DNA of 64,000 nucleotides from positions 246,852,570-246,916,569 of the forward strand of contig NC_080572.1 in assembly GCF_030247185.1 (NCBI RefSeq), read 5' to 3'. Positions 47,521 through 58,837 of the stretch are shown one piece after another. How positions within the stretch are numbered: the first letter of the stretch is position 1; the number at the start of each line of letters is the position of its first letter. The notes beneath the pieces were generated by a model. It searched no databases. It was given only the letters and a program-made list of their open reading frames with translations, and was not told the origin of the DNA. Origin of the DNA: Malaya genurostris. Lineage: Eukaryota; Arthropoda; Insecta; Diptera; Culicidae. A program made the position numbers and the translations under genes.

Positions 47521-47915
47521 AACACCCAAAACTCCGTTTATGTACATTTTTTTCGTAACTCTTTTTACGAACCAAATCCCAAATATCGTAAACTTTTTTT
47601 GCTTCTTTTTTATTTTTTACGATTATTAATGGAACGGGTTTGAAGAGTCAGTTTCGAAAAACGATGTTTGAGGTCGGTTCGAAATCTAAAATGGCAACTT
47701 CCGGTTTATCGGTATTTATTGAAAACCTTCACAAAATGGATATTTTTGGAATAATATTAAAGAGCAGAAGCCAGAAAACGATGTTTGAGCTAATTCCAGA
47801 ATTCAATATTGCGACTTCCGAATTATCGATACTCCTTGAAAATGCTTACAATATGGGTGAATTTCGTTTCGGGAAGGGACCATCTAATTATATAATATAA
47901 TATAATATAATATAA
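47521..47915. mobile_element. Truncated relative of the 113-bp-repeat MITE
   Basis: Starts AACACCCAAAACTCCGTTTATG, like 42751, followed by TTTTTACGAACCAAATCCCAAAT and two internal units (GCGACTTCCG; GCAACTTCCGGTTTATCGG). It ends in a TATAA pentamer tract (about 47888-47918). No right TIR was found. Confidence 0.6.
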
Positions 47916-48079
47916 TTCTTGGTGGGCCTTCAGTACCTCTTGGAAGCGGGAGTGAATACTAAGAAGTAATCAATCAACTGTAAACAATTTCCGAATACGC
48001 GTAGAAAATAATTAGCTATAAATATTCATATGTTCTATGTGTTAAATTGGAAAAATGTGTTAAATAATTGGAAAGAACG

Positions 48080-51000
48080 CACAGTGGTTCGAATCAATAA
48101 AAACGTGAACATAAATCAGTAGCTGCCAAACCGTTCGTTTAATGCATATAGTTGCTTTGAAGAAATTATTTACAAATATATACCGCGTAATTTGATCCTA
48201 TAATTAATTGTTCATGGCCTACTTTGAGAAAAAATCTAACCATAACTTTTTTTTCTGAAGAGATAGAAATTTTTTTTCTTCTACAAAGTTTTAGAACTAT
48301 TAAAAATAATTTACTTTGTCAAATATACCAAAAGTCTAGGTCGCACCGTTTCGGATATACAAAGCGTTTTTATGGCAACCCCCTTTAAATCAGTATTTTA
48401 TTTATAACTTGTTTCGAGTTATTTTTTTATGCATACTTTCTTTGGAATAATTGAAGAAAATAAAGAATCCCATATTTTTGTTGAAGGTAGTGCATAGGTT
48501 CCTTGTTTCCTGGCAAAGTTATGCAACATTCTACCTTTTTTTTACCTAGGATAAAACCTTGCACCGAAGCGAAATATGCAACTTTATGCAGCTGATTTTT
48601 ACAAAATTTGTAGGAAAAGATGTGCCCAATATCATAAAAAAAAATTTAAGTGGAACTCGGTGGAACTTTTTTTTAGGTCTTTTCAAAGTTAGTTTTCATT
48701 ACTGAATTATGGCAACCCCCTTAAAACTAGTTTTCTAGTCAAAACTTGTTTCGAGTTATTTTTTTATGCGTACTTCGTTTGGAATAATTGTAGAAAATAT
48801 AAAATTTCATAATTTTGTAGAAGCTAAAGTTTATTCTTTTCTGGAAAATTTATGCATAATTTTACTTCTTACCTAGAAAACCTTGTGCGAAGCGAAATAT
48901 GCAACTTAATGCAGCAAACTTTTATAATACTTATAGGAGAACATGTACCTTATCAAATTTATTTTCCAATGAGAATATCTTGAGTAATATTCGTGTGACT
49001 CATTTTCACTATGGCCATGCTGAAACAATGAATGGTTAAGAAACGGAGGGCGCACAGTGGTCCATAACTGAAACAAGACGGTCACAAGTCTGTACAGACT
49101 TTCACTGATTTTAAAGAGCTAACGTGTCTTCGAAGAAGTTTTACAAAAATATATAACGCTTCTTTTGAAAGTAGCACCTTAATTTTTGTTAAGGGGGTAG
49201 TACCGATTTCGAAAAAAAATAATTTTGTTTTTGACGAAAAAATGTTTTCTTTCTATCTTATTTCAAAGAAAAAAATATTTCAAGTATTTTTGCTGAAGAT
49301 ATGAATAATGTAAAAAAAATATTTTTTGAGATATTCGCTTTATTTTAAAAACAGTTTTTTTGGAATTACCTACGTAGAATTTATCTCTATTACCTAAGTA
49401 TCTACTACAAAGTTAGTATTTAAATGAGTAACTTTTCCCAATACTTCTCACAACCTAATCAATTAACTAGGTAGTTAATGTTACCTAATAAATCATTACA
49501 ATATGTCACTTAGTCGCATTGCATTCGATCAATCAGTATCAGTCACGCTATCGTCCGAGTTTTCCGTATCGCTAATTTCTTGTTCTGTTGTAAGTTCTAG
49601 CATATCAATTGCTTCCAGTGACAATTTCTTTCCAGTTTTGATAGGTTTGTAATAAATATTCGAAATCAGTGGGTCAGAAGCTACTAGGAGTCTACAAAAA
49701 ACATTTGTCATCGTTTTTTCACGGCTGTTTTTCCTCGTGCCCAAGTTTGGATTTTTTTTATTTGTTTATTAATTTTTAACTTTTTTCATTCAATAAACTA
49801 TAAAGGTTGTTTTATGGAATCGCTTATTTGAAACCTAAAAAAACCGTACATTCATGCCTTGGACGAATTTTTGTATCTTTGTTATATTTTACAGGCTGTT
49901 GAAAAAAGGCTTTGTGAGAAATACCCCATGGATTATTACTATACATGCTATGCACGTATGTAAATATATGAAAGATATTTCTATCCTATTTCCGACTACC
50001 AGTCTGGACGCGCGTAAACACGCATAAACAAGTTCATGCTTGCACGCGCAACTTAAGCAAATTGTTGCGATTTTTATTTTGTTACTTTTTACAAATGACA
50101 ATATTAGAATAAATCTAAGTGGAACAAGATGCAATTTTAGGCCTTTTCAAATTTAGTTTTAATTATTGAAAATCCGAAAAATTATCAAAACTTCAACACA
50201 TATTTAAAAAATGGAAAAATGTTTTCTAGACAAAATATGATAAAGTATTGTTAAAGTACAAACCTTTACGAAGAGATTTCATGTTTAAACGTGTAAATAA
50301 ATTGAGTTATCGCGAAGCAACACGATTTTTAGGACGAGATGTGGATCGGGCGACGCTCACTGCAAAAGTGAGTTACAGAAATAGCAGACGCGTGACGCCC
50401 TCTGTTTCTTAACCATTCATGGTTTCAGCATGGCCATAGTGAAAACGAGTCACACGAATATTACTCAAGATATTCTCATTGGAAAATAAATTGGATAAGG
50501 CACATGTTCTCCTATAAGTATTATTAAAGTTTGCTGCATTAAGTTGCATATTTCGCTTCGGCACAAGGTTTCCTGGGTATAAAAAGGTAAAATTATGCAT
50601 AAATTTTCCAGAAAAGAATAAACTTATGCATTAGCTACTACAAAATTATGAAATTCTATATTTTCTACAATTATTCCAAACGAAGTATGCATAAAAAATA
50701 ACGCGAAACAAGTTATGACTAGAAAACTAGTTTTAAGGGGGTTGCCATAATTCAGTAATGAAAACTAACTTTGAAAAGACCTAAAAAAAAGTTCCACGGA
50801 GTTCCACTAAGATTTTTTTTATGATATTGGGCACATCTTTTCCTACAAATTTTGTAAAAATCAGCTGCATAAAGTTGCATATTTCGCTTCGGTGCGAGGT
50901 TTTATCCTAGGTAAAAAAAAGGTAAAATGTTGCATAACTTTGCCAGGAAACAAGAAACCTATGCACTATCTTCAACAAAAATATGCGATTTTATAAATTC

Positions 51001-51376
51001 TACAATTATTCCAAACAAAGTATGCATAACAAAATAATTCGAAACAATTTATGAATAAAAAACTGATTTTAAGGGGGTTGCCATAAAAACGCTTTGTATA
51101 TCCGAAACGGTGCGACCTAGACTTTTGGTATATTTGACAAAGTAAACTATTTTTAATAGTTCTAAAATTTTGTAGAAGAAAAAAAATGTCGATCTCTTCA
51201 GAAAAAAAAGTTATGGTTACATTTTTTCTCAAAGTTGGCCATGAACAATTAATGATAGGATCAAATTACGCGGTATATATTTGTAAATAATTTCTTCAAA
51301 GCAACTATATGCATTAAAAGAACGGTTTGGCAGCTACTGATTTATGTCCACGTTTTTATTGATTCGAACCACTGTG
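48080..51376. mobile_element. 3.3-kb foldback element with CACAGTG ends and 5-bp duplication
   Basis: The outer ends are CACAGTGGTTCGAATCAATA and its inverse, TATTGATTCGAACCACTGTG. GAACG flanks both sides (48075-48079 and 51377-51381). The arms (48080-49052 and 50396-51376) are nearly 1 kb each and mirror one another throughout. Each arm contains two tandem units about 332 bp apart (marker ATGGCAACCCCCTT). A CACAGTG heptamer terminus plus a 5-bp duplication is the hallmark of Transib transposons. No Transib transposase is visible, so it is non-autonomous. Confidence 0.85.
49529..49744 (-). CDS. Unrecognised 71-residue open frame in the foldback loop
   Basis: Minus strand, ATG at 49744. It reads MGTRKNSREKTMTNVF, then LISNIYYKPIKTGKKLSL, and ends in an acidic tail (LTTEQEISDTENSDDSVTDTD, stop). 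The basic head, hydrophobic middle and acidic Ser/Thr/Asp tail look more protein-like than the surrounding AT-rich frames. It may be the last exon or remnant of a captured or transposon protein. I cannot assign it. It is short and could be fortuitous. Confidence 0.25.
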   Translation of the reverse strand: MGTRKNSREKTMTNVFCRLLVASDPLISNIYYKPIKTGKKLSLEAIDMLELTTEQEISDTENSDDSVTDTD

Positions 51377-51383
51377 GAACGTT

Positions 51384-51822
51384 CAAAATTTTGGATATAT
51401 AACTCTCATCGATTTCTCAAACAATCTTAGTAACGACCAAAAGAGCTCACGAAACTTGCTCAGAGAGAACTAAGTCGATTTTCGCAAGAATCGTTTCATA
51501 GATTTGATTTGATTTCAGCCAAAGCCGACTTCTGATTTCGGAAAAACTGGATCATGAATAGTTATTTAGGGGTTAACAAATTTTTGTGCATAGAGGACAG
51601 ACCCGTTTCTATGTACCCTGTGCTAACCGATTTTATCAAGCAGTCAATTGAAAACGGAAAGCCGCTGAAGAAATATTCACTTTGGACTTTCGTACCCCTT
51701 CGATCCAGTTGATGTAAACAGCAAAAACAGCAGTACCAAAACTGCTTAAGCTTTCGCAGCAACAGAAACAATCTGGAATCTGTTTCGGTTACAGATGTAT
51801 AATGTTACACATGTCCATTTGT
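51384..51822. other. No gene recognised
   Basis: AT-rich spacer with a phrase (GCCGACTTCTGATTTCGGAAAAACTGG) that resembles GT-element body sequence. Nothing else is identified. Confidence 0.4.
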
Positions 51823-51837
51823 AGACCACCTCAATCC

Positions 51838-52018
51838 TACTGGGGAGGGTGCTGTGAGCACCAATAGCCTTCCACCCCGAAGTAATACCTAGCGGTGGTG
51901 CCGGAGAGGTAGGGTTGGAGATCCAAGGTATTTTAGTGGGTAGTTCCAATCAACAGTTGGGTAGTCCTGTGGAGAGTCCCACACTCCATGCGTAAATGCA
52001 TTTCACCTTGTAAAAAAA
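51838..52018 (+). mobile_element. Retroposed fragment with A-tail and 15-bp target duplication
   Basis: The direct repeat AGACCACCTCAATCC lies at 51823-51837 and 52019-52033. The 181-bp insert between runs from TACTGGGGAGGGTGC to ACCTTG plus a run of A. The A-tail and variable-length duplication show L1-like target-primed insertion. The body is G+C-rich (CCACACTCCATGCGTAAATGC) and looks like the 3' end of a mosquito non-LTR element or a SINE made from one. The open frame on the reverse strand here is not a gene. Confidence 0.85.
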
Positions 52019-52139
52019 AGACCACCTCAATCCAAATGGCTTGCGATGATGCGATATATTCTTAGGATTTACTGCAAACATCATTCATGAATAGCATGAA
52101 AATGAGTTGTCCAAGGTGGCTCCCTTGTTTCGACTCGTG

Positions 52140-52660
52140 AGGAACAGAAAAAGCCTTCTTCACGATTCTCAGAACTGCTACAATATGTGAGTCATATTAG
52201 TTCGAGGAAACCAAATTAGGAGAATAATGTGGATGGGGAAGCAATTGGAGCCCTAAATCGTTGATGGTAGCGCTGCTCTTATGTACAGGCACACTGTCAA
52301 TTTTTTTTTCGGTATTAAATAGCTCCAATAATGCACACCAATACCAATACTCACTGTCGATGGTTTAATATTCTTTTTTCAAGGTAGCTCATGAAAAAAA
52401 TACCATGACAATACCAGATAACCGATGTCATGACCTGTCCGCCCCATGGAGCCTCCATAGGTTGCATCGGAATACAGTACATAGTCAGATAATCAATCTG
52501 TTCCCTGGCTTGTTATAATGGATTCAGGTTTCGTCAATCCAAAAAGTCCAACCAAATCTGCATTAGCATAGTCACATATGTTCCCAAAGTCCTGCGTATG
52601 CATCCACGGCATCCAGCGGATATCTTTTTCATCTGCAGAATCTAACTTAAACTATGCTAA
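52140..52660 (-). pseudogene. Very decayed mariner transposase
   Basis: In shifting minus-strand frames I read DET-stop-IHYN near 52530 (DETWIHYN with TGG changed to TGA), VMTSVIWYCHGIFFMSYLEK near 52380-52440, and LLPHPHYSPNLVSSN near 52210-52255. These are the first-Asp, central and third-Asp blocks of mariner proteins in the right order and spacing. Numerous frameshifts make this one of the older relics in the window. Confidence 0.7.
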
Positions 52661-53009
52661 GTGCGCTTAGTACTAATTCTTGTGGCATCTGTTAGCTCGC
52701 GCACCATTTATTTCCAGTTCGACCATTTCCTTTGTAACGCATCGAAGGACCTATCGCTGCGGGCTTCACCGGTAGTGAATTCTCGATCACCAAAAAACTC
52801 TCGAAACAACAATTTCACGGTACAATCCAAAGGAGCACTAGACTCATAATATCATATCGTAACATTTTTTTGGTTTCCTTCATATTTTTGGTTTCCTTGA
52901 AAACTCGAGCTCGAAAATTGTACCAGCAGGTTTTGACGATGTAGCAAGGATGCCTGCTCATCCACGGTTTCAAAATGGAATTCGGACTGCCTTCTGGCCA
53001 AAAATTCTA

Positions 53010-54260
53010 AGGAGTGTATCGAAAATAAGCTATCTACAATTTTTTCTTTCAAATTATGATAAAAAACGATATTTTATTCAAACTAAAAGTTGATCCTTTA
53101 TTGTACGAAGTTAAACTTGAGCATAATGAAAACCGGATAAAATTTAAGTTATTCTCTTTCGAATTCTCGAACTTTTGATCGAACGCTCTTCATCAAGTTC
53201 CGGACAAGTGTTGCATCGCATTTTTTGGACGCTTGAGCCCAATTTTTTTAAACTCCTGCATGTTCCAAGCTGCCTTACCAGTCTTCTTTAAGACCCTCTT
53301 CACGATTGCCCAGTAACGTTCGATGGGTCGAAGCTGAGGGCAATTTGGTGGATTGATATTTTTCTCAACGAAATTCATACCCTTTTTCGCAAGCCAATTG
53401 AGAGTGGTTTTGGCATAGTGAGCCGACGCTAAATCCGCCCAAAACAGTGAAGGAGTACTATAAAGGCAGCAATCTTTTCTGGGGACACTCAGATCGATAG
53501 ATTGCAGCATTCATAGTTCCGGTAGTGTACAAAATGGTTGACTTCAAACCACAGGCACATATTGCTTACCATACCAGTATCTTTCGACCGAATTTCTTCA
53601 CTTGAATCGACCAGTCCGCATCGCTCACATCCTCCACAACGACGACAGTAAAGTATTGTGGACCTGGAAGGGTTTTTGAGTCCTCTTTTACATAAGTCTC
53701 ATCGTCCATCAAAACGCATGAATCCAGACACTGCAAAAGACGCGAATACAATTTCCGGGCCCTTGTTGCTGCTCGTTTCTTCTGTTTTACATTTTGTTTC
53801 GAGATTATCTGCTTCTTGTAGGTCTTCAGGTGATTTCACCTCTTGATACGCTGGATCATTCCGACACTCGTTCCTGCTTTTTTGACCAAATCACGTATTG
53901 ACATTGATTTGTTGAGATACCACTTTCTGGTCCAGTTTCGGGTTGGAAGAACCGGATTCTCTACCTCGTCCTGGTAACTCATCCAAAGGATAGTGTTCCT
54001 TAAACTTATTAATGATGGTTTTAACACTGGCATGATGAATTCCAAACTGCTTCGCCAATTTTCGCATAGTAATACCCTTCTCAATTAGCCCTAATTTTCA
54101 CTTCCTTTTCAATACGCGACATTTTGAAAACCCAGAATTTCAACGGCACAAACTAGTAAACAAACGCAAGCTGACAGCCACACGCACAGCATGCTGTGAT
54201 CTGAGCATAAAAAAACCATCACAAATACATGCGTGCAACACAAATGTATGTGGATAGCTT
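53010..54260 (-). mobile_element. DD37E element, second family, near full length, one TIR lost
   Basis: The left end AGGAGTGTATCGAAAATAAG follows TA (53008-53009), as in the short copy at 2254. At the right, sequence equal to 2898-2964 (GCACAGCATGCTGTGATCTG, CACAAATGTATGTGGATAGC) is present, but the terminal TIR is missing. A different DD37E fragment begins directly at 54262. Confidence 0.88.
53149..54122 (-). pseudogene. DD37E transposase, nearly complete
   Basis: The start is the minus-strand ATG at 54122 (MSRIEKEVKI). The HTH follows (MRKLAKQFGIHHASVKTII in a shifted frame), then ELPGRGRESGSSNPKLDQK and a second HTH-like stretch. After frame changes come VLMDDETYVKEDSKTLPG (first Asp), SIQVKKFGRKILVWQAIC, FWADLASAHYAKTTLNWL (second Asp) and INPPNCPQLRPIERYWAIVK (Glu, 37 residues on). 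The tail ends near 53149 (RSKVREFERE). Length is about 320 codons, as expected, with several frameshifts. Confidence 0.88.
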
Positions 54261-54261
54261 G

Positions 54262-54640
54262 GCGACGTCACGAGGAGATGTTCCTGCGAAGTTTAAGTTT
54301 GTTTTTATGGACAAATTTGCCAAAAAAATATAATAAATGATGATTTGGTAAGTAATATACAACTGCGGTGCAAAGACCAAAGTGTTCATGACGAATAAGA
54401 CGATGGACTCGAAGCTGTACAAGGAAGAATGCCTCAAAAACCGCGTACTATCTTTCATTAAAGCCCATAAAGATCGTGAAGTTTTGGCCTGATTTAACGA
54501 GTTGCCACTACAGCCAGAAAGTCATCCAGTGGTACCGCGATAATAACGTAGATTTCAACGATAAAAACATAAATTCACCCAACTGCCCGCAGTTTCAGCC
54601 CATCGAGAGATTTTGGTCTATAATGAAGTGGGTATTTTCG
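54262..54640 (+). pseudogene. DD37E transposase fragment, fourth family
   Basis: The plus-strand blocks are DVPAKFKFVFMDKFAKK, then in other frames GAKTKVFMTNKTMDSKLYKEECL, LSFIKAHKDREV, FWPDLTSCHYSQKVIQWYRD and INSPNCPQFQPIERFWSIMK. The Asp to Glu spacing is 37. The sequence differs clearly from the neighbour at 53-54.2 kb and points the opposite way. It ends where the 113-bp-repeat MITE sequence begins (about 54640). Confidence 0.82.
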
Positions 54641-55236
54641 AAGGGGTTCAATGAACAGTTACCGAAAAACGATATTTGGTTTCGTTTCGAATTCCAAGAT
54701 GGTTTATCGATATTCCTTGAAAACCCTTAAAATAAGGGTATTTTCGGAACAGATCGGATACCAATAAACAATGCTTGAGCTCGTTTCGAAATTCAATATG
54801 CGGGGACTACCGGTAAATCGATATTTCTTGAAAACTCTTACTCATATTGTAAGGGTTCTCAAGGAATATCAATAAGCCGGAAGTTGTCGTCTTGGATTTC
54901 TGATCGATCTCAAATAGCGTTTTAAGAACCTACACATCAAATCCGTTCCGAAAATGCACATATTGCAAGAGCATTCAAAGATTATAAATAAAACGGAAAC
55001 CCACTCCGAAAATACCCAAATTGTAAGGGTTTTGAATTTTGAAACAACCCCAAAGATCATTTTCTAGCACCTACTTTTCACATCCGTTCCGAAAATAGCC
55101 ATATGATTGGGGGTTCATTCCACATTCATGAAACAAAAGTTTTTTTACGAACCAAATCCCAAATAACCTAAACTTTTTTCACGAACTACCTTTATCCACG
55201 AGTCCTCGTTTAGTTTTTGAATGAAGGTTTCGGTGT
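54640..55236. mobile_element. Relative of the 113-bp-repeat MITE
   Basis: Contains units such as TTATCGATATTCCTTGAAAACCC and the inverse AAGGGTTCTCAAGGAATATC, then TTTTTTACGAACCAAATCCCAAAT. It ends near GAATGAAGGTTTCGGTGT (55222-55236), the decayed right TIR. The left TIR is absent, and the element abuts the DD37E fragment. Confidence 0.6.
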
Positions 55237-55746
55237 AAAGTAAGTCGTATTCACGATAAAAATTGCCGACTATATGGATAACAAAATCCGTAGAATTATG
55301 TAGAAAACTCCAGATTCCATTCAACGAGATCGTAGTTCTAGCATCGAGGACAGGACCTGACAACTAACTTCGTTTTCCAGAGAAAAAAAACTTTCTACTT
55401 AAACCGGTTGCTTCTTCTTATAAATACGACATCCCTCGTGATCAGTGTTGCCAGTAGAATTGGTTTTTCTTTCTGAGAAGCATCTACCCTAATTACATGT
55501 GGTTATTTGTCGATTCAAAAACTTAATGATAAAAATCCGAAAAAAATAGCTCGGAATTCATTTTGATCATGTACCGAGAGAAGTTATTGTTGCGGTTGGC
55601 CGCCATTTTAGTTTTATTTTGAATATTTCGACCGTATATTATACGTTGCTAAGTATAATTTTTCGTTTAGCAGTCTGCTTTTCAATTAAAACAAATTATT
55701 CTCGATTACTCCGACGTTTTAATGCTGGGTTGGCATTGTCTTCAGG

Positions 55747-56200
55747 AGATAGTATATTGCATGTAATGAAAAGTACTGGGCCTCTCACAAAAAAGACGTC
55801 AACAGTTTCGAATCGTGTATATTTTTGTTGAGAACAAGCCTCTAAATGCTCCAATACCAACTTTCATGGCAATCTATTCACTAGTATTTGAATAACAGCT
55901 GATCGTGTCAGACGAGATCTAGTTTTCATCAAGCTATGGAAAATCGCGCACCAGCGCTTTCATGCATAAAAACAAGGATTAGTCCACCCTCCCCCGTATT
56001 CTCCAGACCTGGCCCCCAGCGACTATTATCTATTTCCAAACCTGAAAAAGTTTCTCCAAGGGAAGAAAGTTTCGTCGAATGCTGAAGACAGTGCAGAAAC
56101 CGAAACCTATTTTTGAAGCCTTGACGAATTTTTTTTTTTCAACAGAAGTTTTCACGGTAAAACTTTTTCTTTGTAAAGCCTTTTCGTATACAAAAAAAAA
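55747..56200 (+). mobile_element. Internally deleted mariner, relative of 32147-32580
   Basis: The left end, GCATGTAATGAAAAGTACTGGGCC, parallels the inner-reading TIR at 32580. The following leader (TTTTTGTTGAGAACAAG, CAATCTATTCACTAGTATTTG) is shared with 32460-32540. A C-terminal transposase scrap follows at 55980-56125 (PPYSPDLAPSDYYLFPNLKKFLQGKK, then SSNAED and ETETYF). The right TIR is too decayed to place exactly. Confidence 0.65.
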
Positions 56201-56529
56201 TTTGATATTCCTTAAAAAATTCCTTAAAAAATTCGTACAGTGAAAAAAAAATTCCATGATAAAAATATTTTGAAGATCTGGAGTTTGATTTAGTCATAAA
56301 CCTGTTAGCCAACGCTCGTATATATATTTTTTTCAACGAGAAGCAGTTGTAGAAAAAATAAGCAAATACAGTACATCGATTTTGAAAAAGCAGTACATCT
56401 TTTTCACGCGTTTTATTTATAAAATAGTAAATAGAAAAATGATTATAGAGTACCTATATGCCTGAGAACAGTTTAAAAATAACAATAGGAGCTAAAATTT
56501 AGAACAAATTAAATTTTTATTTCAATGGT

Positions 56530-56992
56530 TTGATCTTTATTTTACTCCACTATAGTTCGATATAACATTTCCGAGATCCGTTCAATTGCACGGACTTTTG
56601 CGTATACGCTGCTCATTAGCTTCAGCACAGACTGTTTGCCAATGATTTTGGATACTTTTTTCAAAATTTGTATTAGAATCCGCTGCAAATATGCCTTTGT
56701 CAGAGCTCAGAAAGTTTAAATTTGTCTGGCCAAGGCACAGTTTGGAGGATGTATCTCCTCCATCTCCGTTGGCTTTATACTAAGCAACTCTTTTCCTTCG
56801 CGTAATGTACTGATGCTAAATTCGGCCAAAACAGTACTAGATTATGTTGTGTTCATATCATGGAAATTAGGTACATCTGCCAGCATTTCCGAACGTAAAC
56901 AACCGCTGTCATCGTATCTGCTGACACAAATTAGTTCGGAGGCATTCCACAGCTCCAAATTTCTTGCTAAATCATAGCCTTTGTACCGATCC
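56530..56992 (-). pseudogene. DD37E-type transposase relic, old
   Basis: In shifting minus-strand frames I read TKAMI-stop-QEIWSCG, VSADTMTAVVYVRKC, LVLFWPNLASVHYAKE (Asp to Asn at the second catalytic site), IHPPNCALARQI, then ALTKAYLQRI, KKVSKIIGKQSV and LMSSVYAKVRAIE. The order matches the C-terminal half of the other DD37E proteins. It is cut at 56998 by the family L copy, so it predates it. Confidence 0.65.
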
Positions 56993-57209
56993 TTTTTACC
57001 TTTTTTTATAAATATAAAAAATAGGTATAGAATTCGCTCAAACTTTAGACAAATTTTCCAAGGCCCGGAGGGCCGAATGTCATATACCAATCGATTCAGC
57101 TCGACGAACTGAACAAATGTCCGTGTGTGTGTATGTGTGTGTGTCTGTAGGTGTGTTGTCAACTAAGAGGTCGAGATCTCAGAGATGGCTGAACCGATAT
57201 TGATCACTA

Positions 57210-57750
57210 CCCGGGTAGGTGTAAATAACAAACAAAGGTCAAAGTAATAACAAATTTTACCATCATATCTTGGCTTGATGTTTCTGTGTTGTCAGAGCGA
57301 TACTTGATATTTTCGTGATATTTCATCAAGGGATCAAGACATTGTACAATATCTGTTCAACATCAAAATTAGTTATAATATCTTATTTCGTTATTGATGA
57401 GCTATTTCAATTTCATTAAGTAAATTGACCCAGCAGTTTTATCTTCAAATCAAATACCATTTAATAAACTGCATCAGAATTTGATAGGAGGAATACTTAA
57501 GATATTACTCTATTCTAAATGTTAGAATATTAAATAATGAATAAATTCATCTTCTATAAATATTTTGTTCTTGGTTTGATATTACAATGACAGAATTTTT
57601 TATTTTGTTGCAATTTTCTCATGCAGGCTTTGTTATGATTTTTGATATTTTAACTCTTATTTCAAACTAAATAATGTTAATTTCTACCATTGAGATGTTT
57701 GATTTTAATGACAGAATTTGGTATTGGTTTGCAAATCACTTCTACCCGGG
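57210..57750. mobile_element. 541-bp MITE with CCCGGGTAG ends and TA duplication
   Basis: The left end is CCCGGGTAGGTG and the right end CTTCTACCCGGG. TA flanks at 57208-57209 and 57751-57752. Other family L copies read ACTAGTCGC at this point, i.e. one TA, so the duplication is confirmed by an empty site. The interior is AT-rich and has no gene. Confidence 0.85.
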
Positions 57751-58056
57751 TAGTCGCAAATGAAAGGTCTCCCCGTCACCCAGAACGCTATTGAATGGTT
57801 TTGAGATCGGATGTTTACTTTTTGAGTTATACGAAGTTTTATGTCAAAATTTTCAGTTTTTCGACAGTATCTGTCACATTCGACCTTGAAAACAAAATAT
57901 GCTTTCAGACTTAGATTCCGCATGGTAATAGCTATCCAACATGCCATAGATTGTTAAAATCCGTCCATTATCAACGGAGATATCGACATTTTTGTATAAG
58001 CGACTTTTCCCCTATTCCAGCAGTAGGAGTTTTGAGCGCTGTATGACAAAGCAATG

Positions 58057-58837
58057 CACAGTGGGGAAAAAACGATCAAACACGCGACTTTGCTCAATAA
58101 TTTTATAAAAACATAAGCAAATATTTTCAAAGTTCGTATTTCTTATGCAAATTTTTCTGTAGAATCGATTTATGATAGTTAGAAGATCGGCAAAACTCAC
58201 TATCATCCCCGTTTTCATCCATTTCCTCTTTTTTTCTGACTTGACTTTGAAAACTAACAGTGAAACTCAGGAAAAATTCAATTCAATCAATCGGAAGGTA
58301 TTCCTGACATGCTCTTAAGTTAGATAAATGGATTGTTTTTAATAAGATTGACCGCAAACAACTGTATTCTGTTTTACCGCCAGTCATCTTCTTCCATGAA
58401 TTTACAGAAAAAAAAGTTCTACTGATCGGTGTTTGGACCAATTTTGGTTAAACGAGACAGTTCTATGTTTCGCATATAACCTCAAATAATAATTTACAGA
58501 TAGTGTTCATGACAGCATGCTTCGTGCTGCATCGTTTTACCCCAATTTTCCCACAAATATAATGTTATGTTGAATTCAGATTTACAATCCCGAAGCAGAT
58601 ACAATATAACGCTCTTCTGCAAGTTCTTCGGTTTCATGTTATAGAGTTAAGCTCGTATACAATGCAGTATAAAAAGGGAACTTGGGGTAAAATGAACATG
58701 ATAGCGTTTCGTACGGTCCTTCTAAATACATGGAATCAATTTTACTGCCCATTTTACACCAAAAAAGTGCTTTGTCGTCAGCTGTATCATGCCTCCAAAA
58801 AAATCGTCGCGTTTTTGGTCCATTTTTCCCCACTGTG
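58057..58837. mobile_element. 781-bp Transib-like MITE, CACAGTG ends, CAATG duplication
   Basis: The left end is CACAGTGGGGAAAAAACGAT. The right end, read inward, is CACAGTGGGGAAAAATGGAC. Similarity continues for about 35 bp. CAATG lies on both sides (58052-58056 and 58838-58842), and the copy at 13.8 kb shows the empty site GCAATGCTTGG. The interior has no transposase. It shares motifs (GGGGTAAAA, ATTTTACC) with the foldback element at 32.75 kb. Confidence 0.85.
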
